Shown here: in pieces, positions 10,808 to 19,589 of the stretch | Layout: each line of letters begins with the position of its first letter | Numbering within the stretch: position 1 is the first letter of the stretch | DNA from: Kibdelosporangium sp. MJ126-NF4 | Lineage (GTDB): Bacteria > Actinomycetota > Actinomycetes > Mycobacteriales > Pseudonocardiaceae | DNA length: 64,000 bases | Reading direction: 5' to 3' | Assembly: GCF_000826545.1 (NCBI RefSeq) | Contig: NZ_CDME01000014.1 | Span: forward strand, 310,001-374,000 | Position numbers and translations under genes: made by a program | The notes under the pieces: generated by a model | Seen by the model: the letters and a program-made list of their open reading frames with translations, nothing else | The model's database searches: none | Told to the model about the DNA's origin: nothing

Positions 10808-12337
10808 GTGGGCGTACGACTGCGCGCCGCGACCTCCGTCGTGTTGCTCGTCGGATTCTTCGTCCTGATGATCGGCCTGACCGTGGGACTGGCCGGTCTG
10901 GCGATCTACGCGCTGGCGACCGGCAGGCTCGCCGGGATCAAGCTGGTCGCCGTCGCCGGTGTCGCGATCTTCGCCATCGGCGGCGCGTTGTACAAGGTGC
11001 TCAAACTGCGCTCGGAGCCGCATGGCGCGGTGATCACGCGCGCCGAGCAGCCCGCGCTGTGGCAGGCGATCGACGAACTGGCGGTCATCGCCAACACGCG
11101 CGGTCCCGACGAGATCCGGCTCGTGCCTGAGGTGAACGCCTCGGTATGGGAGGACAGCAGGCTTCTCGGCCTGCGGACCGGCCGCCGCTACATGGAGATC
11201 GGTCTGCCTTTGCTGGCCGGGATGACCATCGGCGAGTTGCGTGCCGTGCTCGGCCACGAACTCGGCCACTACAGCCACGGGCACACCAAGTACGCGGCCG
11301 TGACCTACCGCGCGTCGATGACCATGGCGCACACGGTCGACCGGCTGGAAGGGGCGCTCGGCTGGCTGTTCAGGATGTACATGAAGCTGTACTTCCTGGT
11401 CGCCCGGTCGGCCAACCGGGCGCAGGAGCTGCAGGCCGACGTGCTGGCCGTGCGCGCGGCGGGCAGGACGGCCGCGCGGACCGCGCTCGGCAAGATCCCC
11501 GCCATGGACCTGGCGTGGACGCACTACAACCGCGAGTACGTCGGGATGGTCCCGCACGCGGGCCGCACGCCGCAGTTGCTGATGGGCTTCCATGCCTACC
11601 TGACCGACGACACGCGCCGCCGTCAGCTGGCCGAGGTGCAGGGCGAGATGCTGGACGCCGAACCGGCGTCCAAATACGACAGTCACCCACCTGTCCGGGT
11701 GCGGATCGCCACCATCGACCGGATGACCGAGCCGGACCGGCCCGCCGACACCCGCCCGGCATGGGCGTTGCTCGTCGCCCCTGAGCAGGCGATCCCGCGG
11801 CTGGAGAGCGCGCTGCTGGTCGGCGACCTCGGCCCGCGCGCGTCGTGGGAGGAGATCGTGCGTCTCGCGGGCGCCTCGATCGCCGAGAACAACACACAGG
11901 TGCTGGCCGAGGTGGTCAAGCAGACCGGATTGTCCCGCACGGGGAGCCTCGCCGACGTGCTGACCGCCGTCGAGCAGGGCCAGGGCGCGCTGATCGCGTC
12001 CCAGGTGATGGAGGACGACCTCAGTGAGCAGGAACGCGCGGAGGCCACTCCCGAGGTGCTGACCAGCCTGGTCGCCGACGCCATCAGCCACGCGCTGATC
12101 CAGGCGCGGGGTGCGCGGTTCCAGCTGGACTGGTCAGGGCCGAAGCTGCTGCGGCTGGACAACGGCGAGTTGCTGAACGTGCCGGACCTGGTCGCGCCCG
12201 CGATGACTGCCCCGGGGCAGGTGCCGATGCTGCGGGAGTGGATCACGCGGATGGGCGTCTTCCCGGCGAGCGAGGCGCCGACCGTGGTGACCGCGCCGGT
12301 GAGTCCGAAGTGGACTTACGACCCTCGCGTCGGGTAG
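10808..12337 (+). CDS. M48-family membrane zinc metalloprotease (HtpX/Ste24-like)
   Basis: This 509-residue protein has two membrane helices (about 9-37 and 44-66) followed by an M48 catalytic domain. HELGH at 150-154 gives the two zinc His and catalytic Glu; Glu207 and Asp211 in AQELQAD supply the third ligand and the conserved acid. The family degrades membrane or secreted proteins. I chose the GTG at 10808 because AAGGGG lies 7 bases upstream and the first membrane helix follows at once; upstream in-frame sequence is Pro/Arg-rich and not protein-like. The C-terminal 200 residues resemble no domain I recognise. It probably works with the preceding paralogue. Confidence 0.88.
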   Translation: MGVRLRAATSVVLLVGFFVLMIGLTVGLAGLAIYALATGRLAGIKLVAVAGVAIFAIGGALYKVLKLRSEPHGAVITRAEQPALWQAIDELAVIANTRGPDEIRLVPEVNASVWEDSRLLGLRTGRRYMEIGLPLLAGMTIGELRAVLGHELGHYSHGHTKYAAVTYRASMTMAHTVDRLEGALGWLFRMYMKLYFLVARSANRAQELQADVLAVRAAGRTAARTALGKIPAMDLAWTHYNREYVGMVPHAGRTPQLLMGFHAYLTDDTRRRQLAEVQGEMLDAEPASKYDSHPPVRVRIATIDRMTEPDRPADTRPAWALLVAPEQAIPRLESALLVGDLGPRASWEEIVRLAGASIAENNTQVLAEVVKQTGLSRTGSLADVLTAVEQGQGALIASQVMEDDLSEQERAEATPEVLTSLVADAISHALIQARGARFQLDWSGPKLLRLDNGELLNVPDLVAPAMTAPGQVPMLREWITRMGVFPASEAPTVVTAPVSPKWTYDPRVG

Positions 12338-12345
12338 CAGGCGAG

Positions 12346-13188
12346 TCAGGAGAGGGCGATGGCCGCCACCCCGGCGAGCACGATCGAGGCGCCGGTGAGC
12401 CGCCGGACCGGGTCGGGCTCGCCGAGCCAGCGCCACGCGATCAGACTGCCGAACACGATCGACAGCTCCCGCGCGGGCGCGACCATGCTGACCGGGGCGA
12501 GCCGCATCGCGTACAGCACGCACACGTACGCGGCGGGCGACAGGACCGCGATCACCAGGACATCGACCTTGTGCTCCCGCCACAGCGCGGCGACCCGGTC
12601 GCCGTTGCGGGCCGCGTGGGGCGCCAGGAACATGCACTCGATCACGGCGCTGACACAGAAGTAGATCAACGGCGGCGCGGTCTGGACCGAATGCGCGTCC
12701 CACAGTGTGTACGCGGCGATCGTGACCCCGGTGAGCCCGCCGTAGAACAGGCTCGGGCCGATCGACACCCGTTTCCTGCCCAGCCCGACAACGAACACGC
12801 CCGCCACGACAAGTCCGGCCCCGACGAGGGCCCACGGCCCCGGCCGCTCGTGGAGGAACGCCACGGCGGCGAGGACCGACAGCAGCGGACCGCTCCCCCG
12901 CGCGACCGGGTACACGACCGACAGGTCTCCCACCGCGTACCCGCGCTGCAGCACCAGCCCGTACGCGACGTGCAGGGCGGCGCTCACCGCGGCCGCCACC
13001 ACCCAGCTCCAGTGCGGCTGTGTGGTGATCATCGCGATGGCGGCGACGGGCAGGCAGATGGCTGCCGCCGCGGCCTGATAGAGCCAGACGAACAGTGGCC
13101 CGCCCGTGCTCGCCCGTTTCGCGGAGAAGTTCCACCCGGCGTGAGCGACGGCGGCGACCAGGACGAGTCCCACTGCGAGGAGATCCAC
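12346..13188 (-). CDS. EamA/DMT-superfamily transporter
   Basis: This 280-residue integral membrane protein has about ten hydrophobic segments in two repeats, the hallmark of the EamA (DMT) drug/metabolite exporter family. The first repeat begins [19 protein letters not shown]; the second ends [31 protein letters not shown], the conserved EamA C-terminal signature. The substrate cannot be told. It converges on the M48 gene, with only 8 bp between stops, and diverges from rpsT. Confidence 0.85.
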   Translation of the reverse strand: MDLLAVGLVLVAAVAHAGWNFSAKRASTGGPLFVWLYQAAAAAICLPVAAIAMITTQPHWSWVVAAAVSAALHVAYGLVLQRGYAVGDLSVVYPVARGSGPLLSVLAAVAFLHERPGPWALVGAGLVVAGVFVVGLGRKRVSIGPSLFYGGLTGVTIAAYTLWDAHSVQTAPPLIYFCVSAVIECMFLAPHAARNGDRVAALWREHKVDVLVIAVLSPAAYVCVLYAMRLAPVSMVAPARELSIVFGSLIAWRWLGEPDPVRRLTGASIVLAGVAAIALS

Positions 13189-13382
13189 AACCCCACCCTG
13201 GTACAGACCACTGCGACGGTGTTACCGGTTTTCCACGGGGTGGATTCGTCGACGTGGGGAGCGGGTTGTTACTCTGTCCGGGTCGTGCCGTGTGGCGTTC
13301 CGCCCAGGAGGAAACCCGCGCTCGCGGGGCCATCGAGGATCGCGGTACGACAATCCGGATAGCGACACTGAGGAGTACCAGC

Positions 13383-13643
13383 GTGGCCAACATCAAGAGC
13401 CAGATCAAGCGCATCAGGACCAACGAGGCCGCCCGCCTGCGCAACAAGTCCGTGAAGTCCTCGGTGAAGACGGCGATCCGGAAGTTCCGCGAAGCCGCCG
13501 ACGCCGGTGAGAAGGACAAGGCCCTCGAGCTGCTGAAGGTCGCCAGCCGTCAGCTGGACAAGGCAGCCGGCAAGGGCGTCCTGCACGCCAACCAGGCCGC
13601 CAACCGCAAGTCGGCGATGGCCAAGCGCGCGAACAGCCTCTGA
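13383..13643 (+). CDS. rpsT: 30S ribosomal protein S20
   Basis: This is an 86-residue, highly basic, helical primary-binding protein of 16S rRNA. The start [21 protein letters not shown] and the end [16 protein letters not shown] are diagnostic of bacterial S20. The GTG at 13383 gives the standard N-terminus, with GAGGAG-like sequence (13371-13376) ahead. It is monocistronic, with a classic intrinsic terminator 12 bp after the stop. It lies opposite holA, the arrangement found in many actinobacteria. Confidence 0.97.
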   Translation: MANIKSQIKRIRTNEAARLRNKSVKSSVKTAIRKFREAADAGEKDKALELLKVASRQLDKAAGKGVLHANQAANRKSAMAKRANSL

Positions 13644-13655
13644 CAAGCGCTTCCG

Positions 13656-13686
13656 AAAAGGCCCGCACCACGGTGCGGGCCTTTTT
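13656..13686 (+). terminator. rpsT intrinsic terminator
   Basis: Arms AAAAGGCCCGCACC and GGTGCGGGCCTTTT form a perfect 14-bp stem with a 2-nt loop and finish in a T-run. It follows rpsT directly. Confidence 0.92.
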
Positions 13687-13749
13687 GTATGCCCGTGTCA
13701 CGACGGCTGGACGCTGTCCTGCCCACCTCCACCGTCAGGGCGGGCGCTG

Positions 13750-14739
13750 TCAGACCCGGCGGTGTGCTCTGGCGATCTTGATGATGGCGAGTTCCAGCGC
13801 GTATCCGGCGTCGGCCGCGGCGCCCTTCACGTCGGCGTTGAGGGCGGCCACGATCTGCATCGCGTCGGCGAGTCCGGCGGGGTGCCAGCCACGGGTCTGG
13901 CCCATCGCCTTTCGGATCTTCCACGGCGGCATGCCCAGCTCGCCCGCTGACTTGAAGGGGTCGACCCGGCCGAGCGGCGCGATCCGGGCCACTGTGCGGA
14001 CCGCGTCCGCGAGCGCGTCGGCGACCAGCACGTGGGGCACGCCGAGTTGCATCGCCCAGCGAAGCGCCTCCAGCGCTCCGGGCAGGTCGCCGACTACTGC
14101 CTTCTCGGCGACGGCGAAGCCGTTCACCTCGGCACGGCCGTTGTGGTACTTGCGGACGGCGTTCTCGTCGACCTTGCCGTCGGTGTCGGCGACCAGTTGG
14201 GCCGCGGCGGAGGCCAGCTCACGCAGGTCCGAGCCGACGGTCTCGATGAGGGCGGCCACCGCCGCCGCGTCCGAACGGCCGCCCGCGACGCGGATCTCGT
14301 GCCGGACGAACTCCTCGCGCTCCGAGGCCTTGGTCATCTTCGGGCACTCGACCACCTTGGCGCCCGCCTTCTTCAGCGCCGCGGGCAGCGCCTTGGCGAC
14401 CTTGCTACGGCCACCACCGGAGTGCAGCACCACGAGCACGACGCCGTCCGCCGGGTCCTTGCCGTAGGAGATGATCGCGTCGGCGATCTCCTGGGCTGCC
14501 TCGTGCGCCGCCTCCAGCACCACCACTCGGGCCTCGGCGAACAGGGACGGGCTGACCAACTCGGTGAGCTGCGGTGTTGTGAGATCAGCCACCCGGACCC
14601 TGGTCAGGTCCGCTGTCGGGTCGGCCAGCCGCGCGGCTTCCAGCGCGGCCCGGACCGCGCGGTCTACCAGTAGCTCTTCCTCGCCCACCACCAGTTGCAG
14701 CGGCTCGGGCGTCACGGCCGGGGCGTTCACACCCAGCAT
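13750..14739 (-). CDS. holA: DNA polymerase III delta subunit
   Basis: This 329-residue protein is the clamp-loader delta subunit, which opens the beta sliding clamp during replication. The start PLQLVVGEEELLVDRAVRAAL and the segment SLFAEARVVVLEAAHEA are typical of the actinobacterial delta N-terminal AAA+-like domain. The C-terminal helices AMQLGVPHVLVADALADAVR and GMPPWKIRKAMGQTRGWHPA are the most conserved HolA region. The ATG at 14739 gives a normal family length. It lies between rpsT (convergent) and thrC (divergent), and in many actinomycetes it lies next to comEC/comEA, found here a little further on. Confidence 0.93.
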   Translation of the reverse strand: MLGVNAPAVTPEPLQLVVGEEELLVDRAVRAALEAARLADPTADLTRVRVADLTTPQLTELVSPSLFAEARVVVLEAAHEAAQEIADAIISYGKDPADGVVLVVLHSGGGRSKVAKALPAALKKAGAKVVECPKMTKASEREEFVRHEIRVAGGRSDAAAVAALIETVGSDLRELASAAAQLVADTDGKVDENAVRKYHNGRAEVNGFAVAEKAVVGDLPGALEALRWAMQLGVPHVLVADALADAVRTVARIAPLGRVDPFKSAGELGMPPWKIRKAMGQTRGWHPAGLADAMQIVAALNADVKGAAADAGYALELAIIKIARAHRRV

Positions 14740-14840
14740 CCTGCCACGCCCGCGCCTCCCGGATTGTGGGCGGCTTGGGTGGCATCGGGTAAGGGCCGTG
14801 CCGTAACGTGTCCTGTCGAAAGGCCCACAACTGAATATTG

Positions 14841-14951
14841 CTCATCCAGAGGGGCAGAGGGATCGGCCCGAAGAAGCCCCGGCAACCGGCGTCCACCGTT
14901 CAGGTGGCGAACACGGTGCCAATTCCGACCGGCGAAAGCCGGAAAGATGAG
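14841..14951 (+). ncRNA. SAM-I (S-box) riboswitch controlling thrC
   Basis: The 111-nt leader contains the S-box core in order. P1 pairs CTCATC (14841-14846) with GATGAG (14946-14951). Between these come AGAGGGGCAGAGGGATCGGC, CCGAAGAAGCCCCGGCAACC, the P3 hairpin CCACC/GGTGG, CGGTGCCAATTCC and a P4-like hairpin CCGGCGAAAGCCGG. These match the conserved SAM-I blocks. The GAGGAG ribosome site (14949-14954) overlaps the 3' strand of P1. Binding of S-adenosylmethionine, which stabilises P1, should therefore mask translation of thrC; no terminator is seen before the gene. Controlling threonine synthase would adjust phosphohomoserine flow when methionine/SAM is plentiful. Confidence 0.93.
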
Positions 14952-14964
14952 GAGATACCTCGCG

Positions 14965-16221
14965 ATGACGACCACAGTCGGTGCGCCAACCACCTTCGAC
15001 CTCGGACCTGCCAGGGCACTGTCGTGCCGTGAGTGCGGTCACCAGATCCCACTGGCACCGGAGTTCGCCTGTGCCGAGTGTTTCGGCCCGCTCGAAGTCG
15101 CCTACTCGTTCGGCCAGATCCGGCGGGAGGACATCGAGGCGGGACCGAGGAACATCTGGCGCTACCGCGGGCTGCTCCCCGTTCCGTCCGATGTGGACAC
15201 CTACCCGAACACCGAGCCCGGACTGACCAGGCTGGTGAAGGCGGATCGCCTCGCCGCCGAGCTCGGTGTGAAAAACCTGTGGGTCAAGGACGACACCGGA
15301 AACCCCACGCACTCCTTCAAGGACCGGGTGGTCGCCGTCGCGCTCGCGGCCGCGCGCCAACTCGGTTTCAAGGTGCTGGCCTGCCCGTCGACCGGCAACC
15401 TCGCCAACGCCACCGCGGCGGCGGCCGCCCGCGCGGGCTGGGAGTCCGTGGTACTGATCCCGTCTTCCCTTGAGCGGGCGAAGATTCTCACCACCGCGGT
15501 GTACGACGGCGCGCTGATCGCCGTCGACGGCAACTACGACGACGTGAACCGGCTGGCGACCGAACTGGCCGCGGAACACGAGGACTGGGCGTTCGTGAAC
15601 GTCAACGTCCGGCCGTACTACGCCGAGGGCTCCAAGACACTGGCCTACGAGATCGCCGAACAGCTCGGCTGGCGGCTGCCGGACCAGGTGGTCGTCCCGA
15701 TCGCCTCCGGCGCGCAGTTGACCAAGGTGGACAAGGGTTTCCGTGAGCTCGGCTCGCTCGGGCTCGTCGACGAGAGGCCCTACCGCGTCTACGGCGCGCA
15801 GGCCACCGGCTGCTCGCCGGTGTCGGCGGCCCACAAGGCCGGGCACGACGTCGTCCAGCCCGTGCGCCCGGACACCATCGCCCGCTCGCTGGCCATCGGC
15901 GCCCCCGCCGACGGCCCGTACGTGCTCGACGTCGTCAACCGCACCCACGGCGCGATCGAGGACGTCAGCGACGAGGAAATCGTCGAGGGCATCCGGCTGC
16001 TGGCCCGTACCGAGGGCATCTTCACCGAGACCGCGGGCGGCGTGACCGTCGCGACGGCGAAGAAGCTGATCGAGACCGGCAAGCTCGACCCGGAGGCCGA
16101 GACGGTGCTGTTGATCACCGGCGACGGCCTGAAGACACTGGACGCCATCGAGTCGAAGGTGGGCCCGCGCGCCACCGTCCCGCCGTCGGCCGCCGCAGTC
16201 CACAAAGCACTCGGTCTCTGA
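14965..16221 (+). CDS. thrC: threonine synthase
   Basis: This 418-residue PLP enzyme converts O-phosphohomoserine to threonine. Lys119 in NPTHSFKDR is the PLP-binding lysine, and PSTGNLANATAAAAARAG forms the phosphate-binding loop. An N-terminal Cys4 cluster (Cys21, Cys24, Cys36, Cys39) is typical of actinobacterial ThrC and probably binds zinc. The C-terminus has ITGDGLKTLDAI, a conserved block. The ATG at 14965 lies 10 bases after the GAGGAG inside the SAM-I riboswitch. It is a single-gene unit ended by a strong hairpin. Usually thrC sits with hom and thrB; here it stands alone. Confidence 0.96.
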   Translation: MTTTVGAPTTFDLGPARALSCRECGHQIPLAPEFACAECFGPLEVAYSFGQIRREDIEAGPRNIWRYRGLLPVPSDVDTYPNTEPGLTRLVKADRLAAELGVKNLWVKDDTGNPTHSFKDRVVAVALAAARQLGFKVLACPSTGNLANATAAAAARAGWESVVLIPSSLERAKILTTAVYDGALIAVDGNYDDVNRLATELAAEHEDWAFVNVNVRPYYAEGSKTLAYEIAEQLGWRLPDQVVVPIASGAQLTKVDKGFRELGSLGLVDERPYRVYGAQATGCSPVSAAHKAGHDVVQPVRPDTIARSLAIGAPADGPYVLDVVNRTHGAIEDVSDEEIVEGIRLLARTEGIFTETAGGVTVATAKKLIETGKLDPEAETVLLITGDGLKTLDAIESKVGPRATVPPSAAAVHKALGL

Positions 16222-16233
16222 CCACGTGCGCGC

Positions 16234-16265
16234 GGGGCCTTCGCCGACCAGTCGGCGAAGGCCCC
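16234..16265 (+). terminator. thrC/comEC hairpin terminator
   Basis: Perfect 15-bp stem GGGGCCTTCGCCGAC / GTCGGCGAAGGCCCC with a 2-nt loop, 12 bp after thrC and before the converging end of comEC. It may act in both directions; the T-run is weak. Confidence 0.8.
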
Positions 16266-16301
16266 GTCTGTGCCCCGTCTGTGGCGCGCCGGTCAGGCCC
16301 G

Positions 16302-18698
16302 TCACCTCGGTGGGCCGCGTGGGGCGCCACGGCGGATGATCGTGAGGTCGGTGGCGATCGCCACGTCGCCGTCCTGGTCTGTGCGCAGGACTGTTGTCCC
16401 GGTTGTTGTCAGGCGTGCGACTGTCGTGGGGTTCGGGTGACCGTAGCGGTTTCCCGCGCCGACGCTGATCATCGCTATGCGTGGGCGGATGGCGTCGAGG
16501 AATTCCTTTGTGGTGTACCTGCTTCCGTGGTGCGGGACCTTGAGCACGTCGGCGCTCAGGTCGGTGTGCCTGTCCAGCAGGTCGGTCTGTGCCTCGAGTT
16601 CGACGTCGCCGGTCAGCAGGATCCGCCCACCGCCGGTTGTCGCCCTGAGGACCAGTGAGCCGTTGTTGATCTCGGTTCCGCTCGCCTCTCCTTCCTGCCG
16701 GGTGTCGGGGTGGTGCGGGCCGAGGACCTCGATCCGCAGGCCTGGCCAGTCCATCCGCTGTCCCGCGGTCAACCACATCAGGGGCACGTCCGATCGCGCG
16801 GCCTGCGAACGCACGTCCTGCCACGCCCACACCGGCAACCGCCCCGAGCCGACGGCCACCGCGCCCACGGTGTGCTCGTCCAGGACCGCGGACAGACCAC
16901 CCACGTGATCGGCGTGCAGGTGGGTGAGGATCACCAACGGGATCCTCGACACCCCGAGCCGGTCAAGGCATCCGGCGACCGCACCGGGATCAGGGCCGGT
17001 GTCGACCAGCACGGCGCGTCCCGGATCCGCCGTGGCGAGCACGACGGCATCGCCCTGGCCGACGTCACAGGCCACCGTCGACCACCCCGAAGGCGGCCAT
17101 CCGGGCGCCAGCATTCGGCCCGGAACCACCAGGACCAGCAGTGCGACCGCCAACGCCAGGATCAGGACCCGCACCTGCCGCAGCCTCGACAGCAGGACAG
17201 CGGCCGCGAGGACCAGTGCCAGCAGCGTCCCTCCCCACCATCCGGCGGGCCAGTCCACCGCTCCGCCCGGGATCGCGGCGGCGTGCCGTCCGACCTGGAC
17301 CATCCAGTACAGCTCAGGCCCGGCCAGCCAGGCGAGGAACTCACCCAGCCACGGCAACGGACCTGCCACGAGCGCGGCCACCAGGCCCAGCACCGTCGCT
17401 GGTGCGACCACAGGAGCTGCCAGCAGGTTGGCCCCGACGGCAACCAGGCTCAGCTGTCCGCTCATACCCGCGACCACCGGTGCTGTCACGAGGTGTGCGG
17501 CTGCGGGGACTGCCACTGCTTCCGCGATCAGTCGCGGCACGCCGCGGCCTGTCATCGACCGCGACCACCTCGTGGCCAACAGGACCAGCGCACCGGTGGC
17601 CAGCACCGACAGCGCGAACCCCAGGCTCGTGGCCAACGTCGGGTCGTGCAGGACCAGGAGAATGATCGACGTCGCCAACGCGGGCAGCGCGGCCCGTTGC
17701 CGCCCAATCACCAACGCCAGCAACCCGACGCCGCCCATCACGGCGGCACGCAGCACGCTCGGCTCCGGCCCGGCCAGGACGACAAAGCCCAGCAGCGTCA
17801 CCCCCGCGCCCGCCGCACACACCCGCGGCCCCAGCCGCAACGTCCGCAGCAGCAGCAACGTCGCCACACCCACAATGGCGAGGTTGGCCCCGCTCACGGC
17901 AAGCAGGTGCGCCATTCCCGCCGTACGGAACTCCTCGACCACCCGATGCGGCAGCCCGGACGTGTCACCGACAACCAAAGCGGGCAACAATCCCGCGGAT
18001 TCCGGCGACAGCACACCCGAAGCGGCCCGCAGCCCGGCACGCATCGACTCGGCCGCCCGCTGCCACACAGGCGCGGGCGTCACGTCCTCAGGAGGTCCAC
18101 GCACACGCAGCACCGCCACCGCCGAATCACCTGGCGCGAGTTGCCCGCTGACACCAAGTTCCTGCCCTGGCAGGAGATTCCCCCAACCGGCCATCGGGAC
18201 AAGCAACACAACAGCGCCCGTGGACGGAACAGGCTGACCATTCACCTCCACATGGCGCACATCCGCGGACACCGAGGCCAGACGAGCACCGGCCTGCTGC
18301 CCACCGAAGCCGACGGAGAAAATCGGCTTCGGACGGTCAGCCAGCACAACCGTCACCCGAGCCGACTCACCACGCGCGGCATGCGCCCGAAGCGGATCCT
18401 GCTCCCAAGTCCGCAGCCGCACAGCGGTCGGCACAACGGAGAAAGCACCACACACCACCAACGACCAGCCCATCCCCCACCGCAGCCACCGTCGCCGCAC
18501 AGCGCCGTCCAACCACGGCATAGGCAACCATCCACGAAGCACGACAACTCCGCACAGGCCGCCGACAACACCGACCAGGACAGCGATCCACCAAGTGACG
18601 AGCAGGCCAAGGAATGCCGCGAGCCACACCACGACCGCCGCCGGAACCAGCCGCCAGTCCCGCAGACGCAACGGCTCAAGAAGAGTGCGGTCGAGCAA
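16302..18698 (-). CDS. comEC: ComEC/Rec2 family DNA-uptake channel
   Basis: This is a membrane protein of about 798 residues. It has N-terminal helices, a DUF4131-like extracellular segment (about 75-230), a multi-helix Competence domain containing GMAHLLAVSGANLAIVGVA, and a C-terminal metallo-beta-lactamase-like domain with LTHLHADHVGG and KVPHHGS. In transformable bacteria ComEC passes single-stranded DNA across the membrane; the lactamase domain probably degrades the other strand. A full AAGGAGGTGA Shine-Dalgarno lies at 18705-18714. A TTG at 18704 is too close to it, so the TTG at 18698, nine bases beyond GGAGG, is the likelier start. It is downstream of comEA but separated by 740 bp of gene-free DNA. 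Confidence 0.9.
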   Translation of the reverse strand: MLDRTLLEPLRLRDWRLVPAAVVVWLAAFLGLLVTWWIAVLVGVVGGLCGVVVLRGWLPMPWLDGAVRRRWLRWGMGWSLVVCGAFSVVPTAVRLRTWEQDPLRAHAARGESARVTVVLADRPKPIFSVGFGGQQAGARLASVSADVRHVEVNGQPVPSTGAVVLLVPMAGWGNLLPGQELGVSGQLAPGDSAVAVLRVRGPPEDVTPAPVWQRAAESMRAGLRAASGVLSPESAGLLPALVVGDTSGLPHRVVEEFRTAGMAHLLAVSGANLAIVGVATLLLLRTLRLGPRVCAAGAGVTLLGFVVLAGPEPSVLRAAVMGGVGLLALVIGRQRAALPALATSIILLVLHDPTLATSLGFALSVLATGALVLLATRWSRSMTGRGVPRLIAEAVAVPAAAHLVTAPVVAGMSGQLSLVAVGANLLAAPVVAPATVLGLVAALVAGPLPWLGEFLAWLAGPELYWMVQVGRHAAAIPGGAVDWPAGWWGGTLLALVLAAAVLLSRLRQVRVLILALAVALLVLVVPGRMLAPGWPPSGWSTVACDVGQGDAVVLATADPGRAVLVDTGPDPGAVAGCLDRLGVSRIPLVILTHLHADHVGGLSAVLDEHTVGAVAVGSGRLPVWAWQDVRSQAARSDVPLMWLTAGQRMDWPGLRIEVLGPHHPDTRQEGEASGTEINNGSLVLRATTGGGRILLTGDVELEAQTDLLDRHTDLSADVLKVPHHGSRYTTKEFLDAIRPRIAMISVGAGNRYGHPNPTTVARLTTTGTTVLRTDQDGDVAIATDLTIIRRGAPRGPPR

Positions 18699-18714
18699 GA
18701 ACAATCACCTCCTT

Positions 18715-19457
18715 GGTGGGAACCAAGCCTCAGAAATCGCTATCCGCGCAGAGGCTGAGTGACGGGGTTCAGGTGAGGTACGGGCGGAACCAGTGGTTAC
18801 GACCACCAGGTGTGCCCAGGTCGCGATGGCGGGGCGTTCCGCGCAAGTCGCGTCGGTGTCCTAAGCAGGCGCGGTGTCTGCCCCACTCAAGTCCCGAGTG
18901 AACAATCGGGATGGCGATAGTGCGAGTCGGGGCGACCGGAGGTACAAGCACATCGCCGCAGTGACAAGCCCCCCGAGGTCCCTTCAAAACGCAGGGGTGT
19001 GACGCGCACGCGAGCGCAGGGCATGCGGCCTGCGCGAAGCGCAGGGGTGTGGTTCGTGGGGTGTCCCTCCCGTATGGCCTGGGCGCAGCCATACCACGGC
19101 GTGTCGGGAGGTCGGCCTACGCGACTCAACCCGCAGCGCAGGCGATACCGATCTCCCGGCACGCCGTGGTTTCCTCCGGCAGGACATACGGGAGGGGCGC
19201 CCCGCGCCCCCCACTCGACCCAGGAAATCACGTGAGCTGAGCCAACCGGCACGAGAAACGAAGAGGTCTGTGGTGTCCCCTCTCGGAGGCCTGCCCGCCG
19301 GCGAGGCATCTCTTTGTCTTTTGTGACAAGAAGAAGCCCGCCAGTTGCCGTAGTACAGCTCGCACCGCCCGATCAGGTGTCTTCGTGCACCGGCATAAAA
19401 AGTGAAGGCTCGCCAGCGCAGCCCGAGCTGACACGTCCATCTGAGCTCGTGGTTCGG
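18715..19457. other. gene-free, structured stretch upstream of comEC
   Basis: No convincing protein-coding frame is seen on either strand; open frames here are Arg/Pro-rich and lack family motifs. It holds a small hairpin (TCCCGA 18892-18897 with TCGGGA 18906-18911), a 12-bp direct repeat CGCAGGGGTGTG at 18990-19001 and 19040-19051, and a large inverted repeat at 19066-19195. Its composition and repeat content suggest an inserted or dispersed repeat element rather than a leader. A comEC promoter must lie in it or further upstream. Confidence 0.6.
19066..19195. repeat. large imperfect inverted repeat (130 bp)
   Basis: Outer arms CCTCCCGTATGGCCTG (19066-19081) and CAGGACATACGGGAGG (19180-19195) pair with one mismatch. 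Inner arms 19094-19115 (begins CCACGGCGTG) and 19148-19169 (ends CACGCCGTGG) pair over 22 bp with two mismatches. A 32-nt loop remains. Flanks outside the outer arms also partly pair. The nucleic acid would fold into one long hairpin. Possible identities: dispersed REP-like unit, miniature transposon remnant or structured RNA. Confidence 0.75.
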
Positions 19458-19589
19458 TCAGGGCGGGAACCGGAGTTTGAAGATGAGCAGGATGCCCAGG
19501 AGGGCTGTGAGCCAGATGGTTTGCGTTGGTGTCACTGGCCAGCTGTGCTCGGTGGACATGAAGTGGGTGGGGAGGAACGGAATGGTCAT
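19458..19589 (-). CDS. 43-residue membrane microprotein coupled to comEA
   Basis: The ATG overlaps the comEA stop as ATGA, so the two are probably translated together. The predicted peptide starts MTIPFLPTHFMSTEHSWPV and continues into one hydrophobic helix, TIWLTALLGILLIFKLRFPP, at its C-terminus; an internal ATG would give 33 residues. The one-helix shape suggests a small inner-membrane peptide that could accompany ComEA or ComEC. I recognise no family. Coupling and the clean helix support it as a gene, but length alone does not prove it. Confidence 0.55.
   Translation of the reverse strand: MTIPFLPTHFMSTEHSWPVTPTQTIWLTALLGILLIFKLRFPP

Noticed and set aside
18769..19309. Arg/Pro/Cys-rich open frames in the comEC upstream gap
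   Set aside because: They overlap inverted repeats, have no domain motif or ribosome site, and read open on both strands, so they are best seen as repeat DNA.
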